Assembly (NCBI GenBank): GCA_038207155.1
Contig: JBBRAB010000017.1
Location: forward strand, 36,246 to 100,245
DNA: 64,000 nt
Origin: FEN-1139 sp038207155
GTDB taxonomy: Bacteria; Myxococcota_A; Polyangia; Polyangiales; Polyangiaceae
Direction of reading: 5' to 3'
The position numbers and the translations under genes are program-made. The notes beneath the pieces are model-generated. The model saw nothing but the letters and a program-made list of their open reading frames with translations, was not told the DNA's origin and did no database searches. The number at the start of each line of letters is the position of its first letter. The stretch's first letter is position 1. Below are positions 33,303 to 42,438 of the stretch, piece after piece.

Positions 33303-33776
33303 TTACGGCGCGCCGAGCGTGCGCGTCGGACGGTGCACGTCTTCGTGCACTTTCACTCGCGACTCGATCACTTCGCCGAACAAGCCCAGATCCCCACTGG
33401 TCCGGTGTTCGCGGACCAGCTTCCAACCGCGCTCGCCGTTTTCCCACTCCTGCGTCACGCGCGTGCCACGCAAGATGTCGTCGATCAGCGGTACCCACGA
33501 GACATCGACCTGGACCGTGGCGTGAGTCTCATCGCGAATCACGAGTCCGGACATCTCGACGTCGACCACGCGCAGTTCGCGGCCCCAAGTGCTGCGTCGG
33601 GCCAGAAAGTCCGAGCGAACGGCGGCGTCGACGTGCACGATCGCCACGTCGACCTGCCCAAAGCGCGTAGCGAGATTCAGCTCGCGCGCAGCATCGGACA
33701 CTCGCTGTGCCGGGGACACGGGAGCAAAACAGCCAACGAGGGCAACGGAGAGTGCCAGCCAAGCGGAGAGTCGCAC
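33303..33776 (-). CDS. small lipoprotein of unknown function
   Basis: 157 residues. Signal peptide with lipobox LVGC (Cys16). The rest predicts one alpha+beta domain with LNLATRFGQVDVAIVHVD, ATVQVDVSWVPL and RVTQEWENGERGWKLVREH, a pattern that recalls the NTF2-like/SnoaL shape of small lipoproteins (inference). Sits downstream of the peptidase-barrel gene on the same strand, with a 66-bp gap that holds an A/T7 run. Confidence 0.8.
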   Translation of the reverse strand: MRLSAWLALSVALVGCFAPVSPAQRVSDAARELNLATRFGQVDVAIVHVDAAVRSDFLARRSTWGRELRVVDVEMSGLVIRDETHATVQVDVSWVPLIDDILRGTRVTQEWENGERGWKLVREHRTSGDLGLFGEVIESRVKVHEDVHRPTRTLGAP

Positions 33777-33842
33777 GTCACCTCTGTCGATAGCAGCGTT
33801 CGTGTCGCCCGGGAAAAAAACCTGAGCGCGGCCCGCTGCTGA

Positions 33843-36779
33843 CTAGAGCGGGGACACCAGAGAAAAATAGGTGGTCCCCCCGGGCCAGGCGAGCTCACCC
33901 TGACCCTTGGCGTAGCCAAGACCCCAGCGCAGGGGTTGTCGGTACCCGAACACCACATCGAACCAAAGCTCGCCGCCCCAGCCCAGGTGAAAGGCCTCCC
34001 AGGGGTTGCCAGCAGGGAGTTGACTGAACGCGCCACCGTAGTCCGCTCCGATGGCAGCGCTCACCCCGCGCAGAAACACGGGCAACGTCGAGACTCCGCG
34101 CTCCACAAAGAACAGAGGGAAGCGTAGTTCCGTCTGTCCGAGCGCCACGCGGCTTCCCTCAAAGGCTCCGGCAGGAAAACCGCGCAGCGCAAATCGACTG
34201 CGACCGACCCCATCGAGCACCGCAGTGAGCAGCTCCGAGCTCGCCGCCCCACCGAGCGACCAGCCGCGGGACGCCGCCCCGTCACTCGCGCCGATCGCTG
34301 CGGACACGGCGAGAACGGTGTGTCGACCGACGGGCACCGGAATGTACCCACTCGCCTGGGCGTAGGCGCTCGTTCCGTCGAGTTCCCCACCGAGGCGTCG
34401 ATCACTGCGCTCGACGGACGCGAAAACCGAGACTCCTCGCTCTCGCCCCACCGAGTAGAGATAGGTTTCGGTGTTGGAGAAGCTGTAGCTGGCTCGCATC
34501 CTGGAGACCGCATCGCGGCGCGGTTCCGTGGGCAAACTTGCGTAGGGATCTGCCGCCGTTCCGGTCGGAAACACGCTGCTCACCCACCCAAAATCATAGC
34601 CAAGACGAAACTCCTGGTCGTCAAACTCGCCAGGCAGCGGGATGACCGCCGAAGAAACCAGCCCCTGACGCAACTCCGGCAGTCGCGCTTGGAGCGTGCC
34701 GTACTCATAGCGTGAGCTGTAGTCCGAGATGCGATAGCCGCTTGCAACCCAATGAAACGGCAGGCGTCGATAGGCATACGAGAGATAAAGATCGGGCTGG
34801 GCGCCTTCGGGTTCAAAAACCACGCTGGCCTGCGCCTGATGGTTCCCAACCACGTCTCCACCGACCACACTCGTGGTCAGGCGCACGCCATCACGGTCGC
34901 TCCGATAGTCCACTCCAAGTGCATGCGGTCGCAGCGTGGCCAAGGGTGAGTACGGGTGAATCTCGAGTGGAGGGCCCTCGGGTACCGTCAGGGGCGCCGC
35001 GTAGTCGCGCGTTGGTTGCGGCGACTGCCAGCTGAGCGCCGGCTCGAGCGGCAATTGAAAGAGATCGTAACCGGCGGAGGTGTAACCGACGTACACCAGC
35101 TGTTTGCCGTCCGGGGACAGGGTCGGCATGAACGCGCCGGTGCGCACGTGAGTGATTTGCCTGGTTTTCCCAGTCGCAAGCTCGAGCGCGAAGATGTTGG
35201 AGATGCCGGTGCGATCGGAGCAATAGTAAAGCCAACGGCCGTCTGGCGACCAAGTGGGTTGACGATCGACCGCGCGATCGAGCCAGGGGCTGTACGCGCG
35301 TCCGGTGGCCAGCTCGATCACGCGCAGATCCCGGTAGCCACCGTGACGCCAGGTGCCCAAGGCCACGTAGCGACTGTCGGGAGAGAACTGAGGGACGAAG
35401 ACCTGTTCCCCGAGACCGCTCGCCGAAAGTGTGCGTTCTTCGCCCAGGTTACGGCCATCCCAACGGGCCACGCGCAGCGTCGTCGTGCCTGCCCGGTCGG
35501 TGACGTACGTCACCCATTTGCCATCGGGTGATACGTCGGGATCGCGCGCGCGGCGCCCGACGGTGAGACGGATGCGCGATGACTCGAGTCCAGTCGGCGA
35601 CTCGGTATCCGCAGGTTGAAGATGCAGATCCGAAAACGCGTAGCGACGTTGCGACGGGGCCACGCTCTCGAACACCATCGAGCAGTCGGGCGTGAACGCG
35701 ACGGTGTCGCCAGTTGAGCGCGCGAGCAGTCGCGCGTCTTCGGCCGCGGAATCTAGCGAAAAACGGTAAGCGCCCGAGGTGGAAGAGCCGTCATCCCGGA
35801 AATAGACTAACTCGTCACTGTCGCCAGCGCGGCAGTGAGCCGGAACGAAACGGGGACTCGAGGTGGCTCGTCCGTGATGGGTGAGTCGCTTGCCCTCATG
35901 CCACCCGGGACCCACCATCTGCTCCATTTGTTGGCGGACGCGCTGATAGGTGGCCTTGTGAAATCCCTCGTAGAGCTCTTCAAGCGTGCGCCGCGTGGCG
36001 CGGTAAAACGGGCGTGATATGCCGAAGGGAATGAGCTTGTCACTGGCCTCGCGTGATGCCTGTTCAAACAGCGCGGGCCCATAGACTTGCTCGAGGTACT
36101 CGCAGAACTTGGCACCATAGAGGTACGGAAGGTTGCCACCGGGCCAGCGGCGATTGTTGCTCGTGATCTCGTCGAGTTGCGCCAGGTTGCCCTCGAGCGC
36201 GTCCGCGCGCAGGGCCATCTCAAACGTTGTTGACCGCAGCCTCCCAACACCCGAGAGGCGAGTTTCCGCCAAGACGGCGAGCCCTTCGGTGAGCCAGCGT
36301 GGTTGCAGTTGATTGGGGACGGCGGTCTTGCCGAGCACGGCGTTGATGAACGCGGGCGCGCCCGCCACGTCGTCGAGATGAACGATGTGCGTGAGCTCGT
36401 GGGCGGTGAGCGTGGGAAGCCAGTCGTCGTAGTCCCCGAGATCGCTCATGTCGTCGGGCGCAGTGACGTACAGTCGCACCGTCGAATAGGGCATCACGTT
36501 GGCGAACCCGTTGGACGAATCCGAACTGTCCGACAGGACCAGTTCCGTCCGCTCACGCGGCTGTCGTCCAAGCCAGACCACCAGTCGCGCCTCGAGGGCT
36601 TCGGCATAGCGGGCGGTGCGCTGCGCTTGCTGCTCGAGACCCCCGTGATAGTGCACTCGAAAGTGCTCGGTCTCGAGGGTGTACCAGCGCAGCTTGGGAT
36701 CCCCGCCCCACGCGGTCGCAGGCATGGCGAGTAACCCCAAGAGCAGGGGTAGAGCCGCCAAGCCGCGTCTGCGTCGCAC
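33843..36779 (-). CDS. metallopeptidase - TolB propeller - beta-barrel fusion
   Basis: 978 residues from GTG 36779, which follows the PilZ stop by 10 bases and directly precedes a clear Sec signal (RRRRGLAALPLLLGLLAMPATA). The frame runs to 36905, but that part overlaps pilZ. A gluzincin-like peptidase domain (about 30-330) has HELTH (127-131) and the third-ligand WLTEG (Glu165). Four TolB/PD40 blade motifs (SPDGKW, SPDSRY, SPDGRW, SPDGKQ) span about 400-570. The last 350 residues alternate like an outer-membrane barrel of the BamA/Omp85 type, ending YFSLVSPL. It should be an outer-membrane protein with a periplasmic peptidase and propeller. Confidence 0.88.
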   Translation of the reverse strand: MRRRRGLAALPLLLGLLAMPATAWGGDPKLRWYTLETEHFRVHYHGGLEQQAQRTARYAEALEARLVVWLGRQPRERTELVLSDSSDSSNGFANVMPYSTVRLYVTAPDDMSDLGDYDDWLPTLTAHELTHIVHLDDVAGAPAFINAVLGKTAVPNQLQPRWLTEGLAVLAETRLSGVGRLRSTTFEMALRADALEGNLAQLDEITSNNRRWPGGNLPYLYGAKFCEYLEQVYGPALFEQASREASDKLIPFGISRPFYRATRRTLEELYEGFHKATYQRVRQQMEQMVGPGWHEGKRLTHHGRATSSPRFVPAHCRAGDSDELVYFRDDGSSTSGAYRFSLDSAAEDARLLARSTGDTVAFTPDCSMVFESVAPSQRRYAFSDLHLQPADTESPTGLESSRIRLTVGRRARDPDVSPDGKWVTYVTDRAGTTTLRVARWDGRNLGEERTLSASGLGEQVFVPQFSPDSRYVALGTWRHGGYRDLRVIELATGRAYSPWLDRAVDRQPTWSPDGRWLYYCSDRTGISNIFALELATGKTRQITHVRTGAFMPTLSPDGKQLVYVGYTSAGYDLFQLPLEPALSWQSPQPTRDYAAPLTVPEGPPLEIHPYSPLATLRPHALGVDYRSDRDGVRLTTSVVGGDVVGNHQAQASVVFEPEGAQPDLYLSYAYRRLPFHWVASGYRISDYSSRYEYGTLQARLPELRQGLVSSAVIPLPGEFDDQEFRLGYDFGWVSSVFPTGTAADPYASLPTEPRRDAVSRMRASYSFSNTETYLYSVGRERGVSVFASVERSDRRLGGELDGTSAYAQASGYIPVPVGRHTVLAVSAAIGASDGAASRGWSLGGAASSELLTAVLDGVGRSRFALRGFPAGAFEGSRVALGQTELRFPLFFVERGVSTLPVFLRGVSAAIGADYGGAFSQLPAGNPWEAFHLGWGGELWFDVVFGYRQPLRWGLGYAKGQGELAWPGGTTYFSLVSPL

Positions 36780-36789
36780 CGCGCTAAGC

Positions 36790-37980
36790 TCAGAGATCGT
36801 CGTGGAAGAGCGGCTCGCGATTGCGCACGTAGCGGTACACAAGCTGGCGACCTTCGGCGGAAATATCGGTGAACTGCGCGCCGAAGCCGGGCGGCGCGCC
36901 GTCAAAGCCCGCGTTGTCGCCTTCGCGCGTCCAACGGACGACCGCCTGAGCTTCGAACTCGTATCCGCCAGGCAGCGTCACCTTGAGCAGGAGGCGGGTA
37001 TCAAGCGGCAGGATCTGATAGGTCGCGACGAATAAGCCCCCGGCTTCAATTACGTCGTTGCCGCTCAGGCCTTTGTAGAAATTCGTTGGACTGTGCGCCC
37101 CGAGTGCCGCCTCGACGCGAGGAAGTCCCGCGGCGGGCAGAGCTCCCGCTGACGGCCAAGTCCCCGGTGCAGTGGCCGCTTGAGCCGGCGGCACCGGCGC
37201 GGCGGGCGCTGGCTGCTGCCACGCAGGGGGCGGCGCAGCGGCGGGCGCTGGTTGCTGCCACGCAGCTGCGGGCACTGGTTGAGCTGGTTGTGGCCTGGCC
37301 GCGGGCTGCGGCGCAACTGCGGGCGCCGTTGCTGGTGCGGGCGGTGGCTGCGACGGCATCGTGGCCGCAAAGCTCGCGCTATGTTGAGGCGGCTGCTGGG
37401 GAAAGCCAGCCTGAGGCGGCTGTTGAGGAAAGCCAGCCTGAGGTAGATTCTGAGGAAACGCTGGGCGCGCCGCGGTCTGCTGCGGCGGAAACGCAACAGG
37501 AGCCGGGATGGCCTGCGGTGCCGCAAAGGCCGCCGGGGTTGGACCTGCCAGCTGGGTCTGCGCGAAGGCGGGGATGTGGGGAGCCGCCACAGCTGCCGGG
37601 AATGCCGGCTGGGCCGGTGCGGGTGGCTGGAATGCCGGCTGGGCCGGTGCGGCAGGCGCCTGCGCCACCACCGTTGCGAGCGAGTGCACCATGCCAAGCG
37701 AGCCAGCCACCGCTTCAAGGGCGCGGTCGACCGCAGCGTGGCCAGTCGGTTGCTGTTGCAGGGCACCAAGCGCTCGTCGCACAGCGGCGAGCGCTTCGGG
37801 AGCGCTCACTGCGGCGGCCGCTCCCTGGCTACTTTCGATGCGGTGAAGCGCGGCCATCGCCTGCGCGATGGGCTCCGCGGTTGCCAGGAGACTCTCCGGG
37901 ACTCCGGGGGTCTGAAGCGCTCCCAGGCCCTGAGCGAGGCGCTCACGAGCAGCACGTGCGGTCGAGATGACGTCGGTCAT
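36790..37980 (-). CDS. PilZ-domain protein with Ala/Pro/Gln-rich linker
   Basis: 396 residues. The start at 37980 is fixed by GGAGAG upstream and an ATGA overlap with the formyltransferase-like gene; a nine-codon longer frame is rejected. The N-terminal 120 residues are helical and Ala-rich. A long low-complexity Pro/Ala/Gln linker follows, then a C-terminal PilZ-like domain of the myxobacterial type (TNFYKGLSGNDVIEAGGLFVATY and GFGAQFTDISAEG). The usual RxxxR c-di-GMP motif before the first strand is not seen, so nucleotide binding is doubtful. Confidence 0.85.
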   Translation of the reverse strand: MTDVISTARAARERLAQGLGALQTPGVPESLLATAEPIAQAMAALHRIESSQGAAAAVSAPEALAAVRRALGALQQQPTGHAAVDRALEAVAGSLGMVHSLATVVAQAPAAPAQPAFQPPAPAQPAFPAAVAAPHIPAFAQTQLAGPTPAAFAAPQAIPAPVAFPPQQTAARPAFPQNLPQAGFPQQPPQAGFPQQPPQHSASFAATMPSQPPPAPATAPAVAPQPAARPQPAQPVPAAAWQQPAPAAAPPPAWQQPAPAAPVPPAQAATAPGTWPSAGALPAAGLPRVEAALGAHSPTNFYKGLSGNDVIEAGGLFVATYQILPLDTRLLLKVTLPGGYEFEAQAVVRWTREGDNAGFDGAPPGFGAQFTDISAEGRQLVYRYVRNREPLFHDDL

Positions 37981-38948
37981 TCCATACTCTCCGAGTCCGG
38001 GCAGCATATCACCCGAGCCCCCGCGCCGGTGAGGGATCGTGAGCGACGAAGCCAGTCCACCAATTCCTTGCCGGCCACCGGGCTTGGCTCCTCCTCGGAG
38101 TCCGTACAGATTGCGGCCGACTCCACTCCGATTGCTCCGTCGCCCGTGCGCAGCAGCAGAATTTCCCTGAATTCGGCCTCTCCGGGGGCCAGCGCTGGCG
38201 TGAAATCTCGGGCAGCTGAGGCGCCCGTGACGAAGAACCGCAGCTCATCGAGCTCGAGCGCGAGGCCTGGGACCGGGGACAGCGCGCGGAGCCGCCGCAG
38301 CACTCGCTCGGTCGACCAGGACCAATTCACCGCCAGTTCGCTCCCCGAGGGGTCGGGCGCCCAGGTCGCGTCCCGCTCCTCCTGCGGTCGGGCAAGCGGG
38401 CGCCCGCCAGCGGCCAGTTCGCGCACGACCTCCCGCAGCGCGCCGAGGGACGGACGGTCGAGCGCGCGAGCCAGCTGCCACGCGTTGCGGTCACCCACCT
38501 CGATTTCGCGCGTCGCGAGGATGTCCCCCGTGTCGTAGTCCTCGCTGAGCCGGTGCACGGACACCCCGGTAGTTGCATCGCCAGCGTCGATCGCGGCGAA
38601 GAACGGATTGGGTCCGCGATGGCGCGGGAGCAGCGAGGGATGGGCGCCCAACCCGCCGAGGCGCGCTCGCGCAAACCAGCTCCGAGGCAGTCGCCTCGTC
38701 CAGAACCAGCTCACGACCAGGTCGGGAGGGGCCTGCTCAAACCAACCGTCGACCTCGGGCTCCCAGGGAAATGACGGCGGCTGCAGGATGTCGAGCAGGT
38801 GGCTCTCGGGGAGCAGCCGCCGGAGCCGCCGCCGCCCGACGTGCTCCACGGGCGAAAGCACCGCGAAGGCCAGCTCATGACCATCCCGTGCCAGGGCGAG
38901 GGCCGCGAGCGGCAGACCGAAGAATCCAATGCGGAAGGGCTGGGCCAT
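37977..38948 (-). CDS. formyltransferase-like protein
   Basis: 323 residues. The N-terminal formyltransferase fold is marked by AHPSLLPRHRG and DYDTGDIL; the C-terminal domain (VNWSWSTERVLRRLRALSPVPG) matches methionyl-tRNA formyltransferases and ArnA. Of the catalytic triad Asn-His-Asp, His103 and Asp139 are present but the Asn position is Gly101. It may have another acceptor or be inactive. The gene starts the operon with PilZ and the peptidase-barrel protein. Confidence 0.82.
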   Translation of the reverse strand: MAQPFRIGFFGLPLAALALARDGHELAFAVLSPVEHVGRRRLRRLLPESHLLDILQPPSFPWEPEVDGWFEQAPPDLVVSWFWTRRLPRSWFARARLGGLGAHPSLLPRHRGPNPFFAAIDAGDATTGVSVHRLSEDYDTGDILATREIEVGDRNAWQLARALDRPSLGALREVVRELAAGGRPLARPQEERDATWAPDPSGSELAVNWSWSTERVLRRLRALSPVPGLALELDELRFFVTGASAARDFTPALAPGEAEFREILLLRTGDGAIGVESAAICTDSEEEPSPVAGKELVDWLRRSRSLTGAGARVICCPDSESME

Positions 38949-39000
38949 CGTTTGTGTCGAAAACTTGCTCGATTCTCTCAGACCCTGCTAGCTCGGCACC

Positions 39001-39777
39001 ATGGTCTTCGGTACCGGTGGCCGTGCCTTCCGTCCGGCGCTGCGCGCGGGCAACCGCTTCGACCCAGCTGCGGCCGACAGGCCCGTCGTTGTCTTCGATG
39101 AGGTTTATAAGGCATATCGCGCAGACTGCCCGGTCTTGCGTGGGTTCTCGCTGACGATTCAGCGCGGGGAGTTCGTGTTCGTGACCGGCCCGAGTGGGTC
39201 CGGCAAGAGCACGCTCCTTCGCATGCTGTACGCAGCGGAGGGTGTGGATGCGGGTCGCATCCTGTTTCTCGGCCGCGATGTCGCGCGGCTTACGGCCGAG
39301 TCGGTTCCGTACCTGCGACGAAACGTCGGGGTCGTCTTTCAAGACTTTAAGCTCGTCGACGGCTGGACCGTCTCCGAGAACGTCGCGGTGCCACTCGAGG
39401 TGCTCGGACTGCCTGAGCGTCTCGTGAAGAATCGCGTCGGTGAGGTGCTCGAGCGGGTCGGACTGGCGGGGCGTGGCCCCGACAAGGCCGGCAGTCTCTC
39501 GGGTGGCGAGCGGCAACGCGTCGCGGTGGCTCGCGCCATCGTGGGCGAACCCGCCATGCTGCTCGCCGACGAACCGACCGGGAATCTCGATCCCCAGCTG
39601 GCCGTGGATATCCTCGGTTTGTTCGAGGATATTCACGAAACAGGGGTGACCGTGCTCTTTGCAACGCACGACCGCAGCCTGCTCGATATTCGACCGCGCC
39701 GCGTAGTGGTGCTCGACGAAGGTCGGGCATTTGATGTGCCTCAGGGACTCGACGCAGCCGCGCTTGGGGCCGCATGA
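39001..39777 (+). CDS. ftsE: cell division ATPase FtsE
   Basis: 258 residues. ABC ATPase with Walker A GPSGSGKST, Q-loop VVFQDFKL, signature LSGGERQR, Walker B MLLADEPTGNLD and the His switch ATHD. FtsE works with FtsX at the septum to drive peptidoglycan hydrolysis. A 30-residue N-terminal extension precedes the ABC domain; a start further in is possible. FtsX follows in the same operon. Confidence 0.95.
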   Translation: MVFGTGGRAFRPALRAGNRFDPAAADRPVVVFDEVYKAYRADCPVLRGFSLTIQRGEFVFVTGPSGSGKSTLLRMLYAAEGVDAGRILFLGRDVARLTAESVPYLRRNVGVVFQDFKLVDGWTVSENVAVPLEVLGLPERLVKNRVGEVLERVGLAGRGPDKAGSLSGGERQRVAVARAIVGEPAMLLADEPTGNLDPQLAVDILGLFEDIHETGVTVLFATHDRSLLDIRPRRVVVLDEGRAFDVPQGLDAAALGAA

Positions 39778-39790
39778 CGAAAGGGATGCC

Positions 39791-40660
39791 ATGAACTCGC
39801 TTGATCGAGCCTATCGAGGGGCAAAGGGCGACTGGCAGCTTCACCTGCTCAGCGTCTTTTCTGTTGGTGTGGCCTTCGTCTGTTTGGTGGCGACGCTGCT
39901 GGTCGTGGTCAATGTCGAACGCGTGCATGACCGCTGGCGCCACGTCAGCCGGATCTCGGTCTATCTGCGGTCTGGGGCCGAACCTGCGGCCATCGCCGAT
40001 CTCGAGAAAGCGCTGCGAGCGAGCTCCGGAATTGGTCAGGTGCGCTTCGTTTCAAGTGAGGCGGCGCGTCGCGAACTTCTGAACGATGACTCGACCGACG
40101 CCCTAGCTGCACTCCCCGAGCAGGCGTTTCCCGCTTCGCTTGAGGTGGAGACCGCCGAGCGTCTGCTACCTGAGCGTCGGCAGCGCATCGCGGCGCAACT
40201 CAAGTCGCTGCCCGCCGTCGAATCCGTCGAGACCTACGAATCCTGGGGTGAACGCCTCGGAACGGCTCTGGTGGGAGGCGTGACTGCCGCCGCGATCCTG
40301 GCACTCGTGGTGCTGGCTGCGGTGATCAGCGTCGTGTCTTCAACGATGCGACTCTCGCTGCAGCGGCGACGGCTCGAGGTCGAAGTGCTCAAGCTGGTGG
40401 GCGCGACTGACGCCTACGTGCGTCAGCCATTCGTGCTTGAGGGAGCGTCCCAGGGGGCCTGTGGTGCAACCCTGGCCCTGCTGCTGGTGGGGCTGCTCTA
40501 CGGCATCGTCCGCACCCAGCTCGATGGTCACCTCTCGGGACTTCTCGGCATTGCGCCCGAGTTTTTGCCGTGGTTCGCCGTACTTGGGTTGATTGGGCTC
40601 GGTGGAGTGCTCGGAGCCGCCGCGGCCCAGCTGAGTCTGCGAAAGCTTCTGGCGGTATGA
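39791..40660 (+). CDS. ftsX: cell division protein FtsX
   Basis: 289 residues. ATG 39791 follows AAAGGG; the frame extends 20 codons upstream but overlaps ftsE. Four membrane segments: one N-terminal (near 20-42), then a periplasmic domain, then three in the C-terminal half. SLQRRRLEVEVLKLVGAT matches FtsX coupling to FtsE. Its stop overlaps the envC-like start (ATGA). Confidence 0.95.
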   Translation: MNSLDRAYRGAKGDWQLHLLSVFSVGVAFVCLVATLLVVVNVERVHDRWRHVSRISVYLRSGAEPAAIADLEKALRASSGIGQVRFVSSEAARRELLNDDSTDALAALPEQAFPASLEVETAERLLPERRQRIAAQLKSLPAVESVETYESWGERLGTALVGGVTAAAILALVVLAAVISVVSSTMRLSLQRRRLEVEVLKLVGATDAYVRQPFVLEGASQGACGATLALLLVGLLYGIVRTQLDGHLSGLLGIAPEFLPWFAVLGLIGLGGVLGAAAAQLSLRKLLAV

Positions 40661-41691
40661 GCCGCACCGGTGGTTGGAGCTTGGTCTGCGCACTTGGCGG
40701 TGTGCTGGTCGCCTCGTCGTCGAGTGCGACGCCGTATACACGCGCCGACGCGGTGGCCGCGGCGGCAGCGCCTGCAGTGGCTCCGCCGCCCGAAGTCGCC
40801 GCGCCGGACCAACCCCCAAATCTATTGGCCATGGCTTCGAATGCCGCCGAGCTCGATCGAGCCGCTTCGATCCTGGACGCTGAAGAGCGACAGCTGAAAG
40901 AGCAGCAAGCCGTCGCTCAGCGCGAGCTCGGGCAGCTCGGGCAACGGGTGATCACCAGCGGGCGCGCCTATGTGCGGCTCACCCGCGCCGGACTGCTCCC
41001 GCTTGGGGGCGGTTTTGAGGCGTTTCTCCAGCGCGCCACGCGGATCGAGCGCCTCAAGCGCTCAGTCGAACTCGATCTCCAGCGCCAGACCGCGCTGCAC
41101 CGTCGGGTCGTCGAGATCGGTCAACGTCTTCAGAATCTCCAGGGGCAGCGTGCGCCGCTGGTGGCGGGTCAATTGGCCTCCCTCCGCGCTCGCACCACGC
41201 TGGCTGACGCGCAGGATCGCGCCTCGGCCTTCGAGCGCGCGTTTTCTCCCGCTCAGTCGGCTCACACCGCCGTCTACGGCGCGCGAGTCGATGTCGCCGA
41301 CGAAAATCAGGGCTTTTCAGCCATGAAGGGGCGACTGGCGTTCCCGGTCACTGGTCGCGCCGAGATCCTGCGAGCCAAGCGTCGCGGGGGTGGCGGGCCA
41401 GGCCTTGAGCTGCGTGTCTATCCAGGAGCGCCCGTTCAAGCGGTTTTCCCGGGGCGCGTGGCCTTCTCGGAGCGCTACGCCGACTACGGGCGCACGGTTA
41501 TCATCGACCATGGTCAGGGCTACTTCACCGTGACCGGCGGACTCGACCAGGTTCAAGTGAGCGTCGGCCAGAGGGTGATCGCCGGGGCAACGCTTGGCAC
41601 CGCGGGCGCCGCCGAGGGTGGCGCCGGGGTCTATTTCGAGGTTCGCCTCGCCGGGGAACCGGTCGATCCCGCCCCCTGGTTTGGCCTGTAG
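40657..41691 (+). CDS. EnvC-like coiled-coil protein with degenerate LytM domain
   Basis: 344 residues. A signal-like N-terminus and Ala/Pro spacer precede coiled-coil (about 60-210) and a C-terminal LytM (M23) domain starting at AFPVTGRAEI. VIIDHGQGYFTVTGGL lacks the second His pair (YH-x-YGHL in active enzymes), so the domain is not expected to cut peptidoglycan. That matches EnvC, which activates amidases and is gated by FtsEX. The ATGA overlap with ftsX strongly supports this role. 344 residues is near E. coli EnvC (about 420). Confidence 0.88.
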   Translation: MSRTGGWSLVCALGGVLVASSSSATPYTRADAVAAAAAPAVAPPPEVAAPDQPPNLLAMASNAAELDRAASILDAEERQLKEQQAVAQRELGQLGQRVITSGRAYVRLTRAGLLPLGGGFEAFLQRATRIERLKRSVELDLQRQTALHRRVVEIGQRLQNLQGQRAPLVAGQLASLRARTTLADAQDRASAFERAFSPAQSAHTAVYGARVDVADENQGFSAMKGRLAFPVTGRAEILRAKRRGGGGPGLELRVYPGAPVQAVFPGRVAFSERYADYGRTVIIDHGQGYFTVTGGLDQVQVSVGQRVIAGATLGTAGAAEGGAGVYFEVRLAGEPVDPAPWFGL

Positions 41692-41861
41692 CCAGCCGAC
41701 TTGCTGAGAGCGCAGGCATTGGGTTGGTTCGGCGTGGCTCAGGCTGTGTGGTCGGACCGACTCGCGCGCTTCGGGACCAGGATTTCGCAGCGGTCAGGCG
41801 CATTTTTCGCAATTGCGGAGTCGCTGTGGTCGAGGGGCGGGATGCTCTGAACGGAGTCCCT

Positions 41862-42305
41862 ATGACCACTCGTATCGACCAGCATTCTCCCAGTTCTGTG
41901 GTGCAGCTCGAACCCTCAGCGGCTCGGGCCACTCCCGCCCCCGCGCGCCCCTTCGCAACGGTACTTGCCGCCGGATCGCAGGCCGCCATCGCCAGTGCCG
42001 AAGCAGCCGTACGCAACCTGCCGGGCGGTATCGCGCTGTCTGCGCCGCTCCGAGGCGGCACCGCTACTCCCGTCTCGAGCGCCGCAAGTCCAAGCGTGGC
42101 GTCGACGCCTGAGGGGTCGATGGGGACCGCCGGTTCCAGCGCACTCTCCTCGGAACTCGATCCGAGCGCCGGCGCTGACCGCAACCTGTACTACCTCCAA
42201 CTCCAGGAGAAAATCAGCGCGGAGAGCCGTGAGTATTCGACCGTATCGAACGTACTCAAATCGCGTCATGACAGCATGAAAAACGCCATCAGCAATCTTC
42301 GTTGA
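41862..42305 (+). CDS. small protein with disordered N-terminus and helical C-terminus
   Basis: 147 residues from ATG 41862, preceded by GGAG. The first 100 residues are Ala/Ser/Pro-rich and probably disordered. The last 45 (LYYLQLQEKISAES...SNVLKSRHDSMKNAISNLR) form an amphipathic helix pair. No family is recognised with certainty. It lies 170 bp after the envC-like gene and before a second gene of the same style. Helical small proteins of this shape occur in secretion apparatuses, but that is only a hint. Confidence 0.7.
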   Translation: MTTRIDQHSPSSVVQLEPSAARATPAPARPFATVLAAGSQAAIASAEAAVRNLPGGIALSAPLRGGTATPVSSAASPSVASTPEGSMGTAGSSALSSELDPSAGADRNLYYLQLQEKISAESREYSTVSNVLKSRHDSMKNAISNLR

Positions 42306-42438
42306 GTCCCCCGGGGAGGTTCCAGAGTCTGGAATCTCCCCGGACTGCTTCTGGGGGTCGCGAGCCTCCGATTCAGTGGCTCGTCTCACCGTCCCTTTCC
42401 CCAAAAATCGCGCTAGACTCGAGCTCCATCAGGTCTCC

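Noticed and set aside
33814..33842. Terminator of the peptidase-barrel gene
   Set aside because: The T7 run (minus strand) follows only a 4-bp stem, too weak to call.
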